Shown here: in pieces, positions 53,101 through 61,149 of the stretch
How the letters are laid out: each line of letters opens with the position of its first letter
Position numbering within the stretch: position 1 is the stretch's first letter
Assembly: GCA_019054805.1 (NCBI GenBank)
Contig: JAHQIY010000010.1
Span: forward strand, 2,525,501 to 2,589,500
Direction: 5' to 3'
Length of the DNA: 64,000 nucleotides
Source: Brachionus manjavacas
Lineage: Eukaryota > Rotifera > Eurotatoria > Ploima > Brachionidae
The notes under the pieces: generated by a model
The model's input: only the letters and a program-made list of their open reading frames with translations
What the model was told of the DNA's origin: nothing
Database searches by the model: none
Position numbers and translations under genes: made by a program

Positions 53101-54745
53101 TTAATTTTTTACAAAGCTTAACTCGAAAGGGTCGCAGTATTTATTACTTCTGATAATAAAATATCCATGACGAGGAAAGCTAAGTCTCAAAAATAATATT
53201 AGTTATCACTTGATATTTTTCATCTAAGAGTTCGTCAAAATAAATTCATAAAAGATTCCTAAAAATCAATAAATAGCTGAAATGGGATCCGAAGCGCAGC
53301 CTTGGTTTAGGGTATATTGGAAGAATTAGTTGATTTTAACTATTAAACAAGTTTCTTATTTTATTATTATCATTTTTTTCTATTTAGCAAATTTTAACTA
53401 ATCCGCCCAAATTAAAATTTTTTATCTTATTTTTTAAAATTACATTTAGCATCACATCACATCACATTACATTGCAAAAAAAATTTCATAATAGGTGAAC
53501 AATTTTTTAATTAGGTGAACAAATATTTCATAAAACCTAATAATAAGAATTGTTCCAGTAATAGGTGAACTATAGTTAATCTAAGAAAACTATCAATCTA
53601 CCAAAGTTTTTCATGCTTTCAATATTAACTTTAGATTATTTTTTTATTTTTGAAACTTAAAAAATATTTGCACTTTTTCAATGTTATTACAACATTGGAT
53701 ACATTTTGTAATTCAAACACAAAAAACTAAACCAAATGCTTATTATAAATATTTTTGAAATAAAAAATTAAAAATAAACATTCTAAAAAATGAGTTAATA
53801 CATTAGAGTTTAAAAATTGATTTTATCAGTGGTTTGAGAATTTAATAAAAGGTTTTAAACATTTTATTTTTTAAATCTACATAACATGCTAAGCATGTTA
53901 CATTAGAAATATTTAAATTAATTCAACGATTAATTTTGATATCTAAAGATAAACTCTTTGTATTGATCATCAACTTCAAGATCTTAATTTAAGTCGACGC
54001 AGAATTTTTAGCAAATATTTTTAAAAGTAGATTTTTTTACTTAATTTTTCTTATGTTTTGTACACATCTAAAAACTTAATTTAATTTTTCTAATCTTTGT
54101 GCCTATGAGGCTTAATTCATTCAAATAAATAAATAAATATGGGTTAAATTATTATCGTCTAGTAGCTGCTCCATCTTCTGTAATTTTTTTATACTTAAAA
54201 TTAGATAGATTAAATTTGTATATCTGGGTCCGTTTTAAACATGAAAAAGTAATTATCAAATTCAGAAATCTTACATTAGTACCATTGAACTCTTTTAATT
54301 TCTAAAATCGATTCTTTAACAAATTTAATTTAAATTTATTTTTTAGGCTGCATTTGGGGATTTATTTTAATAATCCTGATAAAATAGAGGTACAAGATTG
54401 TGTCTGTGATAAATTTTATGATAAATTCCGTGCGATTTCCGATCAAAATACTTTTGTTTACGACTATGTGTTCAAGTGTCTTCCATCTGACAACATCAAA
54501 AGTTTTGACACTTTAAAAACGTATTCTTTAAGTCCGTGTTTGAGCAAAACTGATCCAATAAAAGTAAGAAATAGCTGAAATAAACAAAATCATTCTAAAT
54601 TTTTTGCAAGGGAAAGAAGGAAATGGAAGAAAAAGTAAAAGGCTTCATTGTAAACTTTCCACTTTTGTTTTTATCAAAAGAGGTGAATTTTTTTCCGGAT
54701 CTTCGAACAAGAGAAGGAATGGTTCCTACATCAATATGGACTTGA
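36964..54745 (+). CDS. PLD1: Phospholipase D, PX-PH-HKD type (PLD1/2 family)
   Basis: Ten exons (36964-38192, 43262-43352, 43411-43723, 47025-47449, 47599-47715, 47765-47875, 52380-52477, 52531-52965, 54347-54563, 54611-54745) join with matching phases into about 1056 codons, close to vertebrate PLD1. Order: PX domain (HIYTIKLSHASFKWEV), PH domain (YAKRWYILKETCLLYI), HKD1 (HHEKMVIID), a variable loop, the conserved ECSIYNAYCDLI block, NQFFIT, HKD2 (HSKLMIVD, then GSANINDRS) and a C-terminus ending SIWT before TGA, as in PLDs where this tail is needed for activity. The enzyme hydrolyses phosphatidylcholine to phosphatidic acid and choline at membranes, with PX and PH binding phosphoinositides. 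No frame breaks were seen. The first exon(s) upstream of PX are uncertain. Confidence 0.93.
38225..38745 (-). mobile_element. GC-rich LINE 3' end in a PLD intron
   Basis: The minus strand from about 38745 reads RGIRGHARRLSGQASTKCLQ, then NTFTNRVVNEWNALPASVVN, the standard C-terminus of LINE ORF2, followed by a 3' UTR and an AATAATAATAAATAA tail at 38210-38235. Its coding part is open for over 50 codons and much richer in GC than its surroundings, suggesting a recent insertion. It starts about 30 bp after a PLD splice donor. Confidence 0.8.
38750..39880. other. Intronic AT-rich DNA, nothing recognised
   Basis: Part of the 5.1-kb PLD intron. No coding or repeat pair was recognised. Confidence 0.45.
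39890..40370. repeat. Diverged relative of the 35.2-36.1 kb foldback element
   Basis: It shares AAAAGTCACAAGTCT near 39914 with the subterminal part, and GCGGTCATTTGGCCGGTCAG near 40228 with the GC-rich centre (GCGGTCATTTAGCCGTTCAG at 35640). Short CGGTC/GGACGG repeats follow. No terminal inverted repeats were recognised here. Confidence 0.55.
40700..42330 (-). mobile_element. LINE copy in a PLD intron, minus strand, internally deleted
   Basis: Read on the minus strand: endonuclease C-terminal part (42028-42306; EILDLFLVSSSLIDKITDF, SDRFPIEASI), Lys-rich linker, RT start (41003-41254; NFRPFRIASCLEKLLERKV, then QKIKW) and, after a deletion, the C-terminus (about 40990-40700; FPCLNSFSENNFKKLQAIQN). 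Frame breaks in all parts. The 3' end sequence is shared with 45.9, 55.2 and 62.1 kb. Confidence 0.75.
42340..42720 (-). mobile_element. Second LINE C-terminus, minus strand
   Basis: The minus strand reads HNRLASLYKALVGSILDYNF, SFSESGLQNLQVIQRTAVRC and a tail with NLLENYLRNALDYSG. It is the same family as the neighbouring copy but a separate insertion, because the order of parts repeats. Confidence 0.75.
42829..43215 (-). pseudogene. Tc1/mariner transposase C-terminal remnant
   Basis: The minus strand reads YRDECVRRRLLPFINKYHSD (near 43120-43175), a degenerate D-containing block, then RPIEDFWSKLKNKVFEND (near 43015-43066) and a helical tail ending at 42829. The order ECLxxRLLPFI, then RPIExFW, is that of mariner-type DDE transposases. 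Several stops. It ends about 45 bp before the next PLD exon. Confidence 0.7.
43262..43352 (+). CDS. PLD1: PLD exon: after HKD1
   Basis: Acceptor TTTAAG, phase 2 in. It completes the Arg codon of DDLHR and encodes LVDLGRLENTPL and an acidic stretch. It ends CTG|GTAGGA in phase 0. Confidence 0.85.
43411..43723 (+). CDS. PLD1: PLD exon: variable loop
   Basis: The acceptor TTCTAAAG follows a 58-bp intron. It begins KIGPGHTQENNEP and encodes a polar, Lys/Ser/Tyr-rich low-complexity region that corresponds to the variable loop between the two HKD halves of PLD1. It ends GAT G|GTAATT in phase 1. Confidence 0.8.
43991..44719. mobile_element. TA-flanked MITE, copy 1, about 729 bp
   Basis: The terminal inverted repeats are nearly perfect over about 85 bp (43991-44080 and 44633-44719), including TGGTTTAATTTTTTGTGTTT and ATGTTGAAATAACATTG. 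TA or AT borders both ends. A second copy lies at 53370-53738 in another PLD intron. No ORF of its own. Confidence 0.85.
44997..45397. repeat. Polypurine/polypyrimidine foldback element, copy 1
   Basis: Ends are CAGTACATCCTAAAACTAAC at 44999 and its reverse complement ending at 45395, with TA at both borders. Just inside are a pyrimidine arm (45026-45090, repeats of TTTCCTCTTCC) and a longer purine arm (45136-45365, about 20 copies of the 11-bp unit GGAAGAGGAAA). A third copy of the terminal sequence with its flank (GAAACTACTACAGTACATCC) sits between the arms at 45099-45135. The related copy at 55410-55652 lacks this. Reading frames across it are an artefact of the repeat. Confidence 0.88.
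45725..46090 (-). mobile_element. LINE C-terminus fused to an unrecognised short ORF
   Basis: The minus strand from 46090 reads SSFYSLNSISETNIRKLHAI, QKTAVRSIFRLKK, then the common family end near HHEA. Beyond that, instead of the usual LINE tail, comes an open basic segment (KLLKDIPKRGAPTKNKGKTN, then RQRKKFKLTDENLQ) to a stop at about 45731. The joined part could come from another element. Confidence 0.55.
46100..47015. other. Intronic AT-rich DNA, nothing recognised
   Basis: Belongs to the 3.3-kb PLD intron. No coding or repeat feature is supported. Confidence 0.45.
47025..47449 (+). CDS. PLD1: PLD exon: loop end and PWRD block
   Basis: Acceptor TTTTTGAAG, phase 1 in. It encodes a His/Lys-rich stretch (HHTHTRKHLWREFKK), an acidic stretch (EEEGEDENI), then conserved HYWRGKDYSNHYKS, RTETPRMPWRDQALVV and ARDLARHFIQRWNQCK. 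The donor is AAA|GTTAAC, or alternatively GTG|GTTAAA at 47461; both are phase 0. Confidence 0.88.
47599..47715 (+). CDS. PLD1: PLD exon: YPFLIPKS block
   Basis: Acceptor TTTTCAAG, donor CAG|GTACTT, 39 codons, phase 0 to 0. It encodes YPFLIPKS, the conserved element following RWN in PLDs, and KYDSDWFKGTFQKCEVQ. Confidence 0.88.
47765..47875 (+). CDS. PLD1: PLD exon: SGGISQTECSIYNAY block
   Basis: Acceptor TTCTAG, donor GAG|GTAATA, 37 codons, phase 0 to 0. It carries KWSGGISQTECSIYNAYC and HFIYIE, the signature just before NQFF in eukaryotic PLDs. It is joined by a 49-bp intron. Confidence 0.9.
47880..48940. other. Intronic AT-rich DNA, nothing recognised
   Basis: First part of the 4.5-kb PLD intron. 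No coding, repeat or RNA signal was seen. Confidence 0.45.
48950..51300 (-). mobile_element. Long LINE copy, minus strand (endonuclease to RT)
   Basis: The best-preserved LINE body in the window, less AT-rich than its surroundings. On the minus strand from 51300: endonuclease start (CIYTNQISLNNKLTELV), CGDFNFPEITW near 50920, SLLDLLLTSEPGRV near 50770, linker, RT start (KRENVAPIFNKRGK, then NYRPISLL near 49860), SGVPQGSVLGPLLFVQYI near 49460, YADDC at 49367-49381, and a C-terminal part to about 48950 (MVRPHLGYAVQVWNP near 49010). Many frameshifts. It fills much of the 4.5-kb PLD intron. It is a different subfamily from the other LINE copies. Confidence 0.88.
51310..52285. other. Intronic AT-rich DNA, nothing recognised
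   Basis: No coding or repeat signal before the hairpin at 52290. Confidence 0.45.
52290..52322. repeat. Hairpin next to a PLD exon
   Basis: CTAGCTTATAACG and CGTTATAAACTAG are inverted with one mismatch around an 8-bp loop, preceded by short AACGTTAAAACGTT repeats. It lies about 60 bp upstream of the NQFF exon. Confidence 0.5.
52380..52477 (+). CDS. PLD1: PLD exon: NQFFIT block
   Basis: A 98-bp exon recognised by translation: NQFFITTTDGDSDEEVKN, then IGGELVKRIYKAH. Acceptor TTAATTAAG, donor TT|GTAATT, phase 0 in and 2 out, as both neighbours require. Confidence 0.88.
52531..52965 (+). CDS. PLD1: PLD exon: HKD2
   Basis: Phase 2 in, after a 53-bp intron. It encodes FRVYVVLPLLPGF, ITFYGMRNWAVLM, VIYVHSKLMIVDDKYVI (second HKD: H, K and D all present), GSANINDRSLLGKRDSEVA and MVGKYANSLRKKIF. 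It ends AA|GTATTT in phase 2. Confidence 0.93.
53370..53738. mobile_element. MITE copy 2, truncated relative of 43991-44719
   Basis: It shares CCGCCCAAATTAAA-like sequence, AGGTGAACA blocks, AAGAATTGTTCCAGTAA and the right terminal repeat (CAATGTTATTACAACATTGG, then TTCAAACACAAAAAAC) with copy 1. The left terminal repeat is missing. A small CATCA tandem at 53451-53465 is specific to this copy. Confidence 0.8.
53880..54145 (+). mobile_element. Palindrome and LINE 3' tail in a PLD intron
   Basis: A 19-bp palindrome TAACATGCTAAGCATGTTA lies near 53884. At 54095-54145, TTTGTGCCTATGAGGCTTAA and AAATAAATAAATA form the same LINE 3' tail seen in opposite orientation at 10455-10530. No coding part of that LINE is recognisable here. 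Confidence 0.55.
54347..54563 (+). CDS. PLD1: PLD exon: post-HKD2 region
   Basis: Acceptor TTTTTTAG, phase 2 in. It encodes LHLGIYFNNPDKI, YDYVFKCLPSDNIKSF and LSPCLSKTDPIK, matching the C-terminal region of PLD1/2. It ends AAA|GTAAGA in phase 0. Confidence 0.9.
54611..54745 (+). CDS. PLD1: PLD last exon
   Basis: Acceptor TTTTTGCAAG after a 47-bp intron, phase 0. It encodes VKGFIVNFPLLFLSKE and EGMVPTSIWT, then TGA at 54743-54745. The W-T end is typical of animal PLDs. No polyadenylation signal is certain; AATAAA occurs at about 54917. Confidence 0.92.
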   Translation, partial: GKKEMEEKVKGFIVNFPLLFLSKEVNFFPDLRTREGMVPTSIWT

Positions 54746-54749
54746 ACAT

Positions 54750-55180
54750 TTTAATTTATTTTTTTTTTAAACTAATTAATAAGTCCACAAATTATGTCAA
54801 ATATTCACTAAAATAGAATTTAAATTTAATTTAAATTTAAATTTTTTTCTAAAAACTATCAAGAAACAAATATATTTGTGTTATATATTTTTAAAGTCCG
54901 GGAATTCGGATAAAATGAATAAATCTGAATCCACTTGGATAGAATTTTAAAAATAATTAAAAAAATTTTAAAGTGAATAATTATTTTCTAAAAGATACTA
55001 AATTTAATCAGTAGCTTTATAAAAAATAAACAAAAATGAATTGATTATCATTGATCTTTATTTATCATTGTTAATCTGTGACAAGCTTAAGCTTCTTCAG
55101 AATAAAAAAATTAATATAAAGAAAAATATAAAAAATAAATATTTGAAAAAAAAGTATAGACAAATTTCATTTAGTCATTT
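54750..55180. other. AT-rich sequence after the PLD gene
   Basis: 3' untranslated and intergenic sequence. Nothing else recognised. Confidence 0.45.
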
Positions 55181-55189
55181 CGAGATTGT

Positions 55190-55300
55190 TAGTAGTTTAA
55201 GTTAAATAAAGGCTTCTTGGTGCAAAATATTGGAGGGGCCATCATATTTTAGATTTAAAATAAAAATAAATCTAACGCTGAGTCTTGAATAACTTTTTTT
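55190..55300 (-). mobile_element. LINE C-terminal remnant
   Basis: The minus strand carries the APPIFCTKKPLF-like end block shared with the copies at 40.85 and 45.95 kb. About 110 bp. Confidence 0.5.
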
Positions 55301-55409
55301 TCTTTCACTGAATCTTATCTTATGCATAAAAATTTAATTTTTGCTTCACAATTTAATTTATGGGAAATTTAGTTCGAATTCGACAAATTTTAAGTTTTTA
55401 CCCCAATTT

Positions 55410-55652
55410 TACAGTACATCCTAAAACTAACTTCATCGCTTTCTTTTCGTTTCCTCTTCCTCACTTATTCCTTTCCTCTTCCTTTCCTCTTCCTTTCCTC
55501 TTATTAAGAGGAAAGGAAGAAGTGAGGAAGAAGTGAGGAAGAAGTGAGGAAGAAGTGAGGAAGAAGTGAGGAAGAAGTGAGGAAGAAGTGAGGAAGAAGA
55601 GAGGAAGAGGAGAGGAAAGAAATCGATGAAGTTAGTTTTAGGATGTACTGTA
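55410..55652. repeat. Polypurine foldback element, copy 2
   Basis: The same ends as the 44997-45397 element (CAGTACATCCTAAAACTAAC, first bases at 55412; reverse complement ending at 55650) with TA borders. The left pyrimidine arm is at 55438-55501. The right purine arm (55506-55620) is built of about seven copies of a different 11-bp unit, GAAGAAGTGAG. The two arms no longer match each other perfectly. Confidence 0.88.
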
Positions 55653-55699
55653 TTAGAATAATCACAAAAAAAAAAAAAAACGCTTTTTAATTATTTGAC

Positions 55700-56280
55700 A
55701 CCAATTTAATTTAGATAACATTAAAAATAAAAAATAAAGCTTTTTTTTACTAGTGACACTAAAATTTTTTTATTTTTTCCACATTTTTTTGGACAAGCCC
55801 AGTAGCGTTTTTTTTTCATTCTCGCGCTAAATTGATCACACAATTTTCCTTTGTAAGTGGAACAAAGGAAGTAAATAAAGTTAGTCTAAAAACGTCTTAA
55901 TCGCACGTACCATTTAGTTTTTCGTACTTTTCTCTGAATAATCTCTTGCTATAGCTACAACAATTGTCTCCTCGGTTATACTTTATAACTGTGGTAAAAG
56001 CGATTTGCTGCAGGAATGCAATATCAAGAAAATCGCAACTTAAACAGAATGTTTTTGTTATTAACCATTTAGATTAAAAATTTTCAAATCTTTCTTTAAG
56101 CGTAATTTTCGTTCTCTAACAATGAAGATCATAAAGCTGCAGATTATTTAGACAATTATGTGTCTGCGATTTTAACCAAACTTGTTAATAAGACTCTGTT
56201 AAATTTTTCAAAATTTCAATAAGGAAAAAAAAAAGAAAAATATAATTTTCTTACCGTGTCTTAAAAAGAATGTATACGAC
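55700..56280. other. Stretch without supported gene
   Basis: Slightly less AT-rich than the surroundings. Fragments of possible coding sequence on both strands but none consistent. Confidence 0.35.
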
Positions 56281-56289
56281 TTGTTTATC

Positions 56290-56945
56290 ACACACCTAAC
56301 TCAAGTACACAAAAAACCACCATAAGTTGGAGATGGTGCTAATGGAATTTGTTAGTTATGGGGTAGAAGAAGATACGAAGGATGTTGAACTGGGTCGAGT
56401 TGTTTGGGTAAAAATTTCAAAATTCGGCATCAGACATGATAGTGTCAAAACGAGCTAAGGCCAAATCAGATTTTCAAAACATCAAAATCATGAAAGGGCA
56501 GCAAAATAGCTCGACGGCTTTTAACTTTGTTGACATTGGAGACAGTTACACGTTAAAGTAAATAACGTGAAAACAACCGCAGCTCAATGACCAACAGTTC
56601 ACTCTTTTTATTTTTAAGAAGGCATGTCGAACACAAAAAGTTGGATTTGAATCAATTTGCGTACGTTAGACTAGACGAAAATACACATCAACGGGCAATT
56701 GAGCGCAAAGGATTATAAACCAGGTGTCACAAAAAAGCAATGAAATACCAAATTCGAAATCAATTGAAGATGATCAAGAAAACAAACCAAAGCAAATTAT
56801 TTAAAAAGCAGAATTTTTGGAAATTTTACAAAAACGTAGAGATTCTTTTCTAGCAAATGACAATAAATATCATTTTATATTAAAAAAACTCGTTAAATTA
56901 GAAAAGGAAATTAGCAAAAGAGTACAACTTAAGCAATCAAAAACT
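56290..56945 (+). pseudogene. Decayed coding region, family not recognised
   Basis: Frame pieces include VELGRVVWVKISKFGIRHDS near 56385, AFNFVDIGDSYTLK near 56519 and, at the end, ILQKRRDSFLANDNKYHFIL followed by KKLVKLEKEISKRVQLKQ to a TAA near 56957. The composition and length suggest one former transposon or host protein of at least 200 residues with several frameshifts. I do not recognise the family. The pogo-like terminal sequence directly after it suggests a DNA-transposon origin. Confidence 0.4.
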
Positions 56946-57009
56946 CCACTTTTTTAAAATCCAATGAATTTTTTTTTTTATTAAATTTTTTTTTCTTTTC
57001 ATTCATAAT

Positions 57010-57075
57010 GGAAACCTCTATATAACGAACACGTTTTTTGGAATTAAGCGATTCGTTATAGCGAGGTTCAACGCC
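57010..57075. mobile_element. pogo/Tigger-like terminal sequence
   Basis: CTCTATATAACGAACACG, a short spacer, then CGATTCGTTATAGCGAGGTT. Such inverted ATAACGA / TCGTTAT motifs joined to CGAGGTT are typical of the ends of pogo-type elements. No transposase was identified. Confidence 0.4.
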
Positions 57076-57347
57076 ATAAATTTTCATTTTCTATTTTAAA
57101 AGCCATCTTTCAACATTTTATTTATTTTTCACGATTTCCTTTCTTATCAAAAACAAAAAAGTAGCAAAATCATCTTCAAAAAGAAGAGATTATTGGTAGT
57201 TTGTTTTGTATTCTTTTGGTATATTCTTATTAATATGCTAGAAAGGAGTGGACAAATTACTTATTGTGAGATTCAACAAAAATCAAGATGGGGACTAAAG
57301 GTCGTTGTTTTTTTCTTTTTCTGAATTCCATACTTTAAAAAGTTGAA

Positions 57348-58190
57348 TTAAAAAAAAAAGTTATCTCTAAAGTGAAGCCTCGAAAATTCTTTGTGATATT
57401 TGAAGCAGTGACCTCTTCCTTGTATTTTGGTGACATTAAAATTGTTGCTTTTTTCAACCAATTCTATTCCATGCATGAACTTGTATAATTGAATTAGATA
57501 ACCTCTTTTTCTTCTTTCCACCAGATTTGGAATGTTCAAAGCCCTCAATTTTATTTCATACGGTTTGTTTCCAATTGAAAAAACAAATTTCGTAGCTCTG
57601 CGTTGAATCCTCTGAAGATTCTCATAGTCCGACTTAAGAAATGGAGACTTTACAGGCACAGCAAATTCCAAAAGAGGACGAACAAAAGTTAAATACAATG
57701 ATCTAAATAACTTACAATCAGAACGAGCGAATAATTTCCTGACGCGACCCAACATTTGATTTGCTTTGTTTGTAGCCTCTATCACTTGATTTATCCATTT
57801 AAGATTTGTATTGAAAATAACTCCAAGATCTCTTTCGGTTTCTGACGTTGATAACTGTTTACCATTAATAAAATAAGTGAATTCTTTGTTTTGACAGTAA
57901 TGCATTACCACACAATTTGAAAACATTTTTTATTCTTTTTGGAAGATCATTGATATACAAAACGAACAATAGTGGTCCAATTACTGACCCTTGTGGTACA
58001 CCGCTAAAAATCTCAACCAAATTCGACAAAATTTCACCTTGAAGAACTCGTTGTCTTATATTTTTCAAGAAAGCTTCAATCCATTATAGGGTCAGTCCAT
58101 CAAAGCCATACATACGCTTTGAATTTAGCTATTAGTCGTCTGTGCGGAACAGTATCAAATGCTTTCGCAAAATCTAGCAAAATCTAGATC
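57348..58190 (-). mobile_element. LINE RT fragment, minus strand, related to the 14.4-17.0 kb copy
   Basis: On the minus strand: LDFAKAFDTVPHRRL near 58165, SGVPQGSVIGPLLFVLYIND near 57990, then a deletion that removes the YADD loop. A 192-codon open stretch follows (57348-57926) with FTYFINGKQLSTSETERDLG, FVRPLLEFAVPVKSPF and a tail with RRKRGYLIQLYKFMHGIELV. Its first recognisable base (TCTAGATTTTGCTAGATTTT) is at the same place as a junction in the 14.4-kb copy (16151). Confidence 0.85.
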
Positions 58191-58199
58191 TATTAAAAA

Positions 58200-60440
58200 T
58201 AAAAGATTTGAAATTATTTTTCAGAAATTTAAGATTAAGAATAAATTTAATTAATTTTCTTTGCTTAACTATATTCCCTTGCATGGATGTACTCCAGCCA
58301 AGCTAAAACCGAAAGCTTCACGCATGTTTCATTTATGAATCATTTCATTTTTTAAGCATGAAAAATGTTTTTGAATTTTAACCAGAAATTTTTCATCATT
58401 TTCTCTATTAAATAATGAGAAACAATGATCCGAAACAATGATAAAAATATTTATAGAAAATTGTAAAATCAGTCCGTTAAAAAAAGACTTCATACTTTAA
58501 TATCCGAAAAAATGAATCTTAAATATTGAATCATTCTGGAAACATCTTAATCTGAGGTTGCTTGTTTTTGTTGATAAACTGTTTGATTTTTATAATCCTT
58601 AAAAATTATATGAAAAATTGAAAAATATATTTAAAATGAATCGCAATTAGCGGTGATTAATTATATTTAAAGAATCAAGCAACAGAATCAAGCATCGAAA
58701 TCTTACTCTCGATTTGACCCAGATGACCCTTTATACAATTCCATCATTAATTATACATAAAACTGAAATCTTCAAAGTTTTCTCTTTTTTATTTTTTTTT
58801 AATATTTATTTACATCTATTAAATTATATATGTTCAAATTATTTTTGAAAATAAAATTTTTTTTCTAAAATTTGATCATTTTTCTTAATTCTGATTTATT
58901 CATTATAAAATAGCATTAAACGCACTTGATTACAATTAAATATTAGCATGTAAAAATTATTTTAAAGATTTGCATTAATTTTTTCTATAATAATTAAAGT
59001 TCTTGAGTTTATTTTTATTTACTTGAAAAAAGTTAATCAGCTAAATTATCAAACATAAATTATTAAAAAACATAAATTATTCGGAAGTTTTTATGGCATG
59101 ATTTTATTTCACTTGGGAAATTTAGGATATAAATTTTATGATATTTATAATTTAAAACCTTTAAAACGATTGCTTAAATTGATGCTAAAAAAGACTTTCT
59201 AATTCCAAATAAATTAAAATTGACCTGAGGAAATATTTTTTCATGCGGTTTCATGATTGTGCTGCGGAATAGCGTGTTTTGTCAAAAAAATTATATTTTT
59301 ATCTAATTTTAATTATTTTAATTTTTCAATAGTTTCTTCTAGTTACATAAAATTCGATCAAAAATATCCAAAGAATTTGAAAAAATTATAAACCACCGGT
59401 AGATAGACAATTATTTTTAATTTTTTTAAATTATTTTAAAAATTTTAAAAAAATCCCTTGTTTAAAAAGAGACATTTTTTATGTCTTAAACTAATTCATG
59501 ATTGTGATTTATAATTTAATTTATTCAAATAATAAAGTTAAATGCAAAACAACTATTTTAAAAAAAAAAAGTAATAAATATTGCTCAATTTTATAAAATT
59601 TTTTTTTTACTAAATTGCATAATATTTTTTTTTACAAAGTTTTTTTAGATAAATAAATGAACAGGAGTTGAGAAAAAATCACTGACGTAAATTTGATTAA
59701 AAAATCAGATACTGCATGGATGATTCATTTTTAAATTTTTTTCTTGATTTCAAATGTGGCAATTTGATGCAAATTTTTGAATGCAACTTGTTACACGTAG
59801 TCACAAGCTGATTCGGCTTATCGCACTCTTAAGAAATTGTAATTAGGCTTAGAGTAGTAATTAAAGTATCTTAGCGTTTTTTTAATTTAGTTTTTTTTAT
59901 GAATCGAGTTTTAGATAAAATTTAAAATATTTAAAAGTTTAAAAAAAAAATTGCACAATTTTTATCTTTATGATAAAGCAAAAATCTTACGATCTGTAGA
60001 TTATTTTTGACATTTTTCAAAAAAAAATTGAAATTTTTTTCAATTGATTCCTGTAAGGTATTTTCGAATTTAAAAATTTAATTAAATTAGTTAAATTCAT
60101 ATGCATAAATTTTGCAAATTATATAAGATAGATTTAAAAATTTTAAATAATAATTATAAAATAAATAACGAAAAAATAATATAGGATAAACACTTTTATT
60201 TAAAAACCATTTCTCTAGATTTTTAAATTTCAAAATAATTTTCTTTAATCAAGTACAAGCTCAAGCTAAGTTATTTATTATAATATTAAAATTTTCAAAG
60301 TTAGAAAATCTGGAGTGTAAAAAAACTTAAATTATGTATTATTTATGCTTTATTTACAAATTTTTTGATTTTTTATCTTTTTTAAGGTTTCATTTAGATA
60401 AATCCTGACCATTGTGAAATTTTTTGTATCATATGCACTA
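58200..60440. other. 2.2 kb of AT-rich DNA, nothing recognised
   Basis: No gene, repeat pair or RNA could be supported on either strand before the exon at 60456. Confidence 0.5.
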
Positions 60441-60455
60441 GTAGGCAAATCGCAA

Positions 60456-60639
60456 ATGAATTCGCCCAAAGAATCAAAAGAAGAAAACCAGAGTAGCCAA
60501 AGCAGTCGTCCTGGCGGATTGTTCGACTTTATTGAACAAACAAACGTGATCGGAAATGTAATAGCGGCAGCTGCTTCGCAAAAAAATTCCTTTGAGCCCC
60601 TGCCCTTTTCCAACTCGAGCTTATTTGAGGAAAATTATG
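60456..60639 (+). CDS. Candidate first exon of a second PLD-like gene
   Basis: ATG 60456 opens 61 codons ending AAT TAT G|GTAAGT (phase 1). It encodes MNSPKESKEEN, a Ser/Gln-rich start, then GGLFDFIEQTNVIGN and FEPLPFSNSSLFEENYG. It is clearly a paralogue of 30061-30214: the same GG(I/L)FD start, FEPLP, F(D/E)E(T/N)YG and the same splice phase. It lies about 5.7 kb after the end of the PLD gene, so the PLD locus may be tandemly duplicated. The rest of the gene would lie beyond 64000. Confidence 0.6.
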
Positions 60640-60649
60640 GTAAGTTATT

Positions 60650-61145
60650 TTTTTTAATAAATTACCCTTTCAGTAATTAAGAGAGATTTTTTTCGCTAAT
60701 TCTTTTTAAACTAGTTGAGCATTTATTTGTCTTTTTTTATTTTTTCAAAACATTTTTCAAGGCTTATCAAAAAGATATTACCAAATTTCTTTAAAAATTG
60801 ATCATCTCTTTATTTAAGCTACTGAAAATAAGGTAAAGGAAAAAAATTATTAAAAAAAGAAATTTTTTTCAAAAATCGAAATTAAAACTTCAATTAGAAT
60901 TTCTCTTATTGATTGAATTTATTTGCTAACCAAATGATATGCAGATGATTTTTTTTCTAAAATTTTTATTTTTAATAAAGTCATGACATTAATCACACCT
61001 TTTGTGTATCAATAAAAAATTTATTAAAATGTACATTTTATAGATTTTTAATTAATAATTAGTAATTTAATTAAATAAAATATAAACAGATCAATTAATT
61101 CAAATCACTCACCAGGTAAAAGTATAAAAAATTTAATAAAATTTT
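60650..61145. other. AT-rich intron-like sequence
   Basis: Follows a strong donor. Nothing recognised. Confidence 0.45.
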
Positions 61146-61149
61146 TAGT

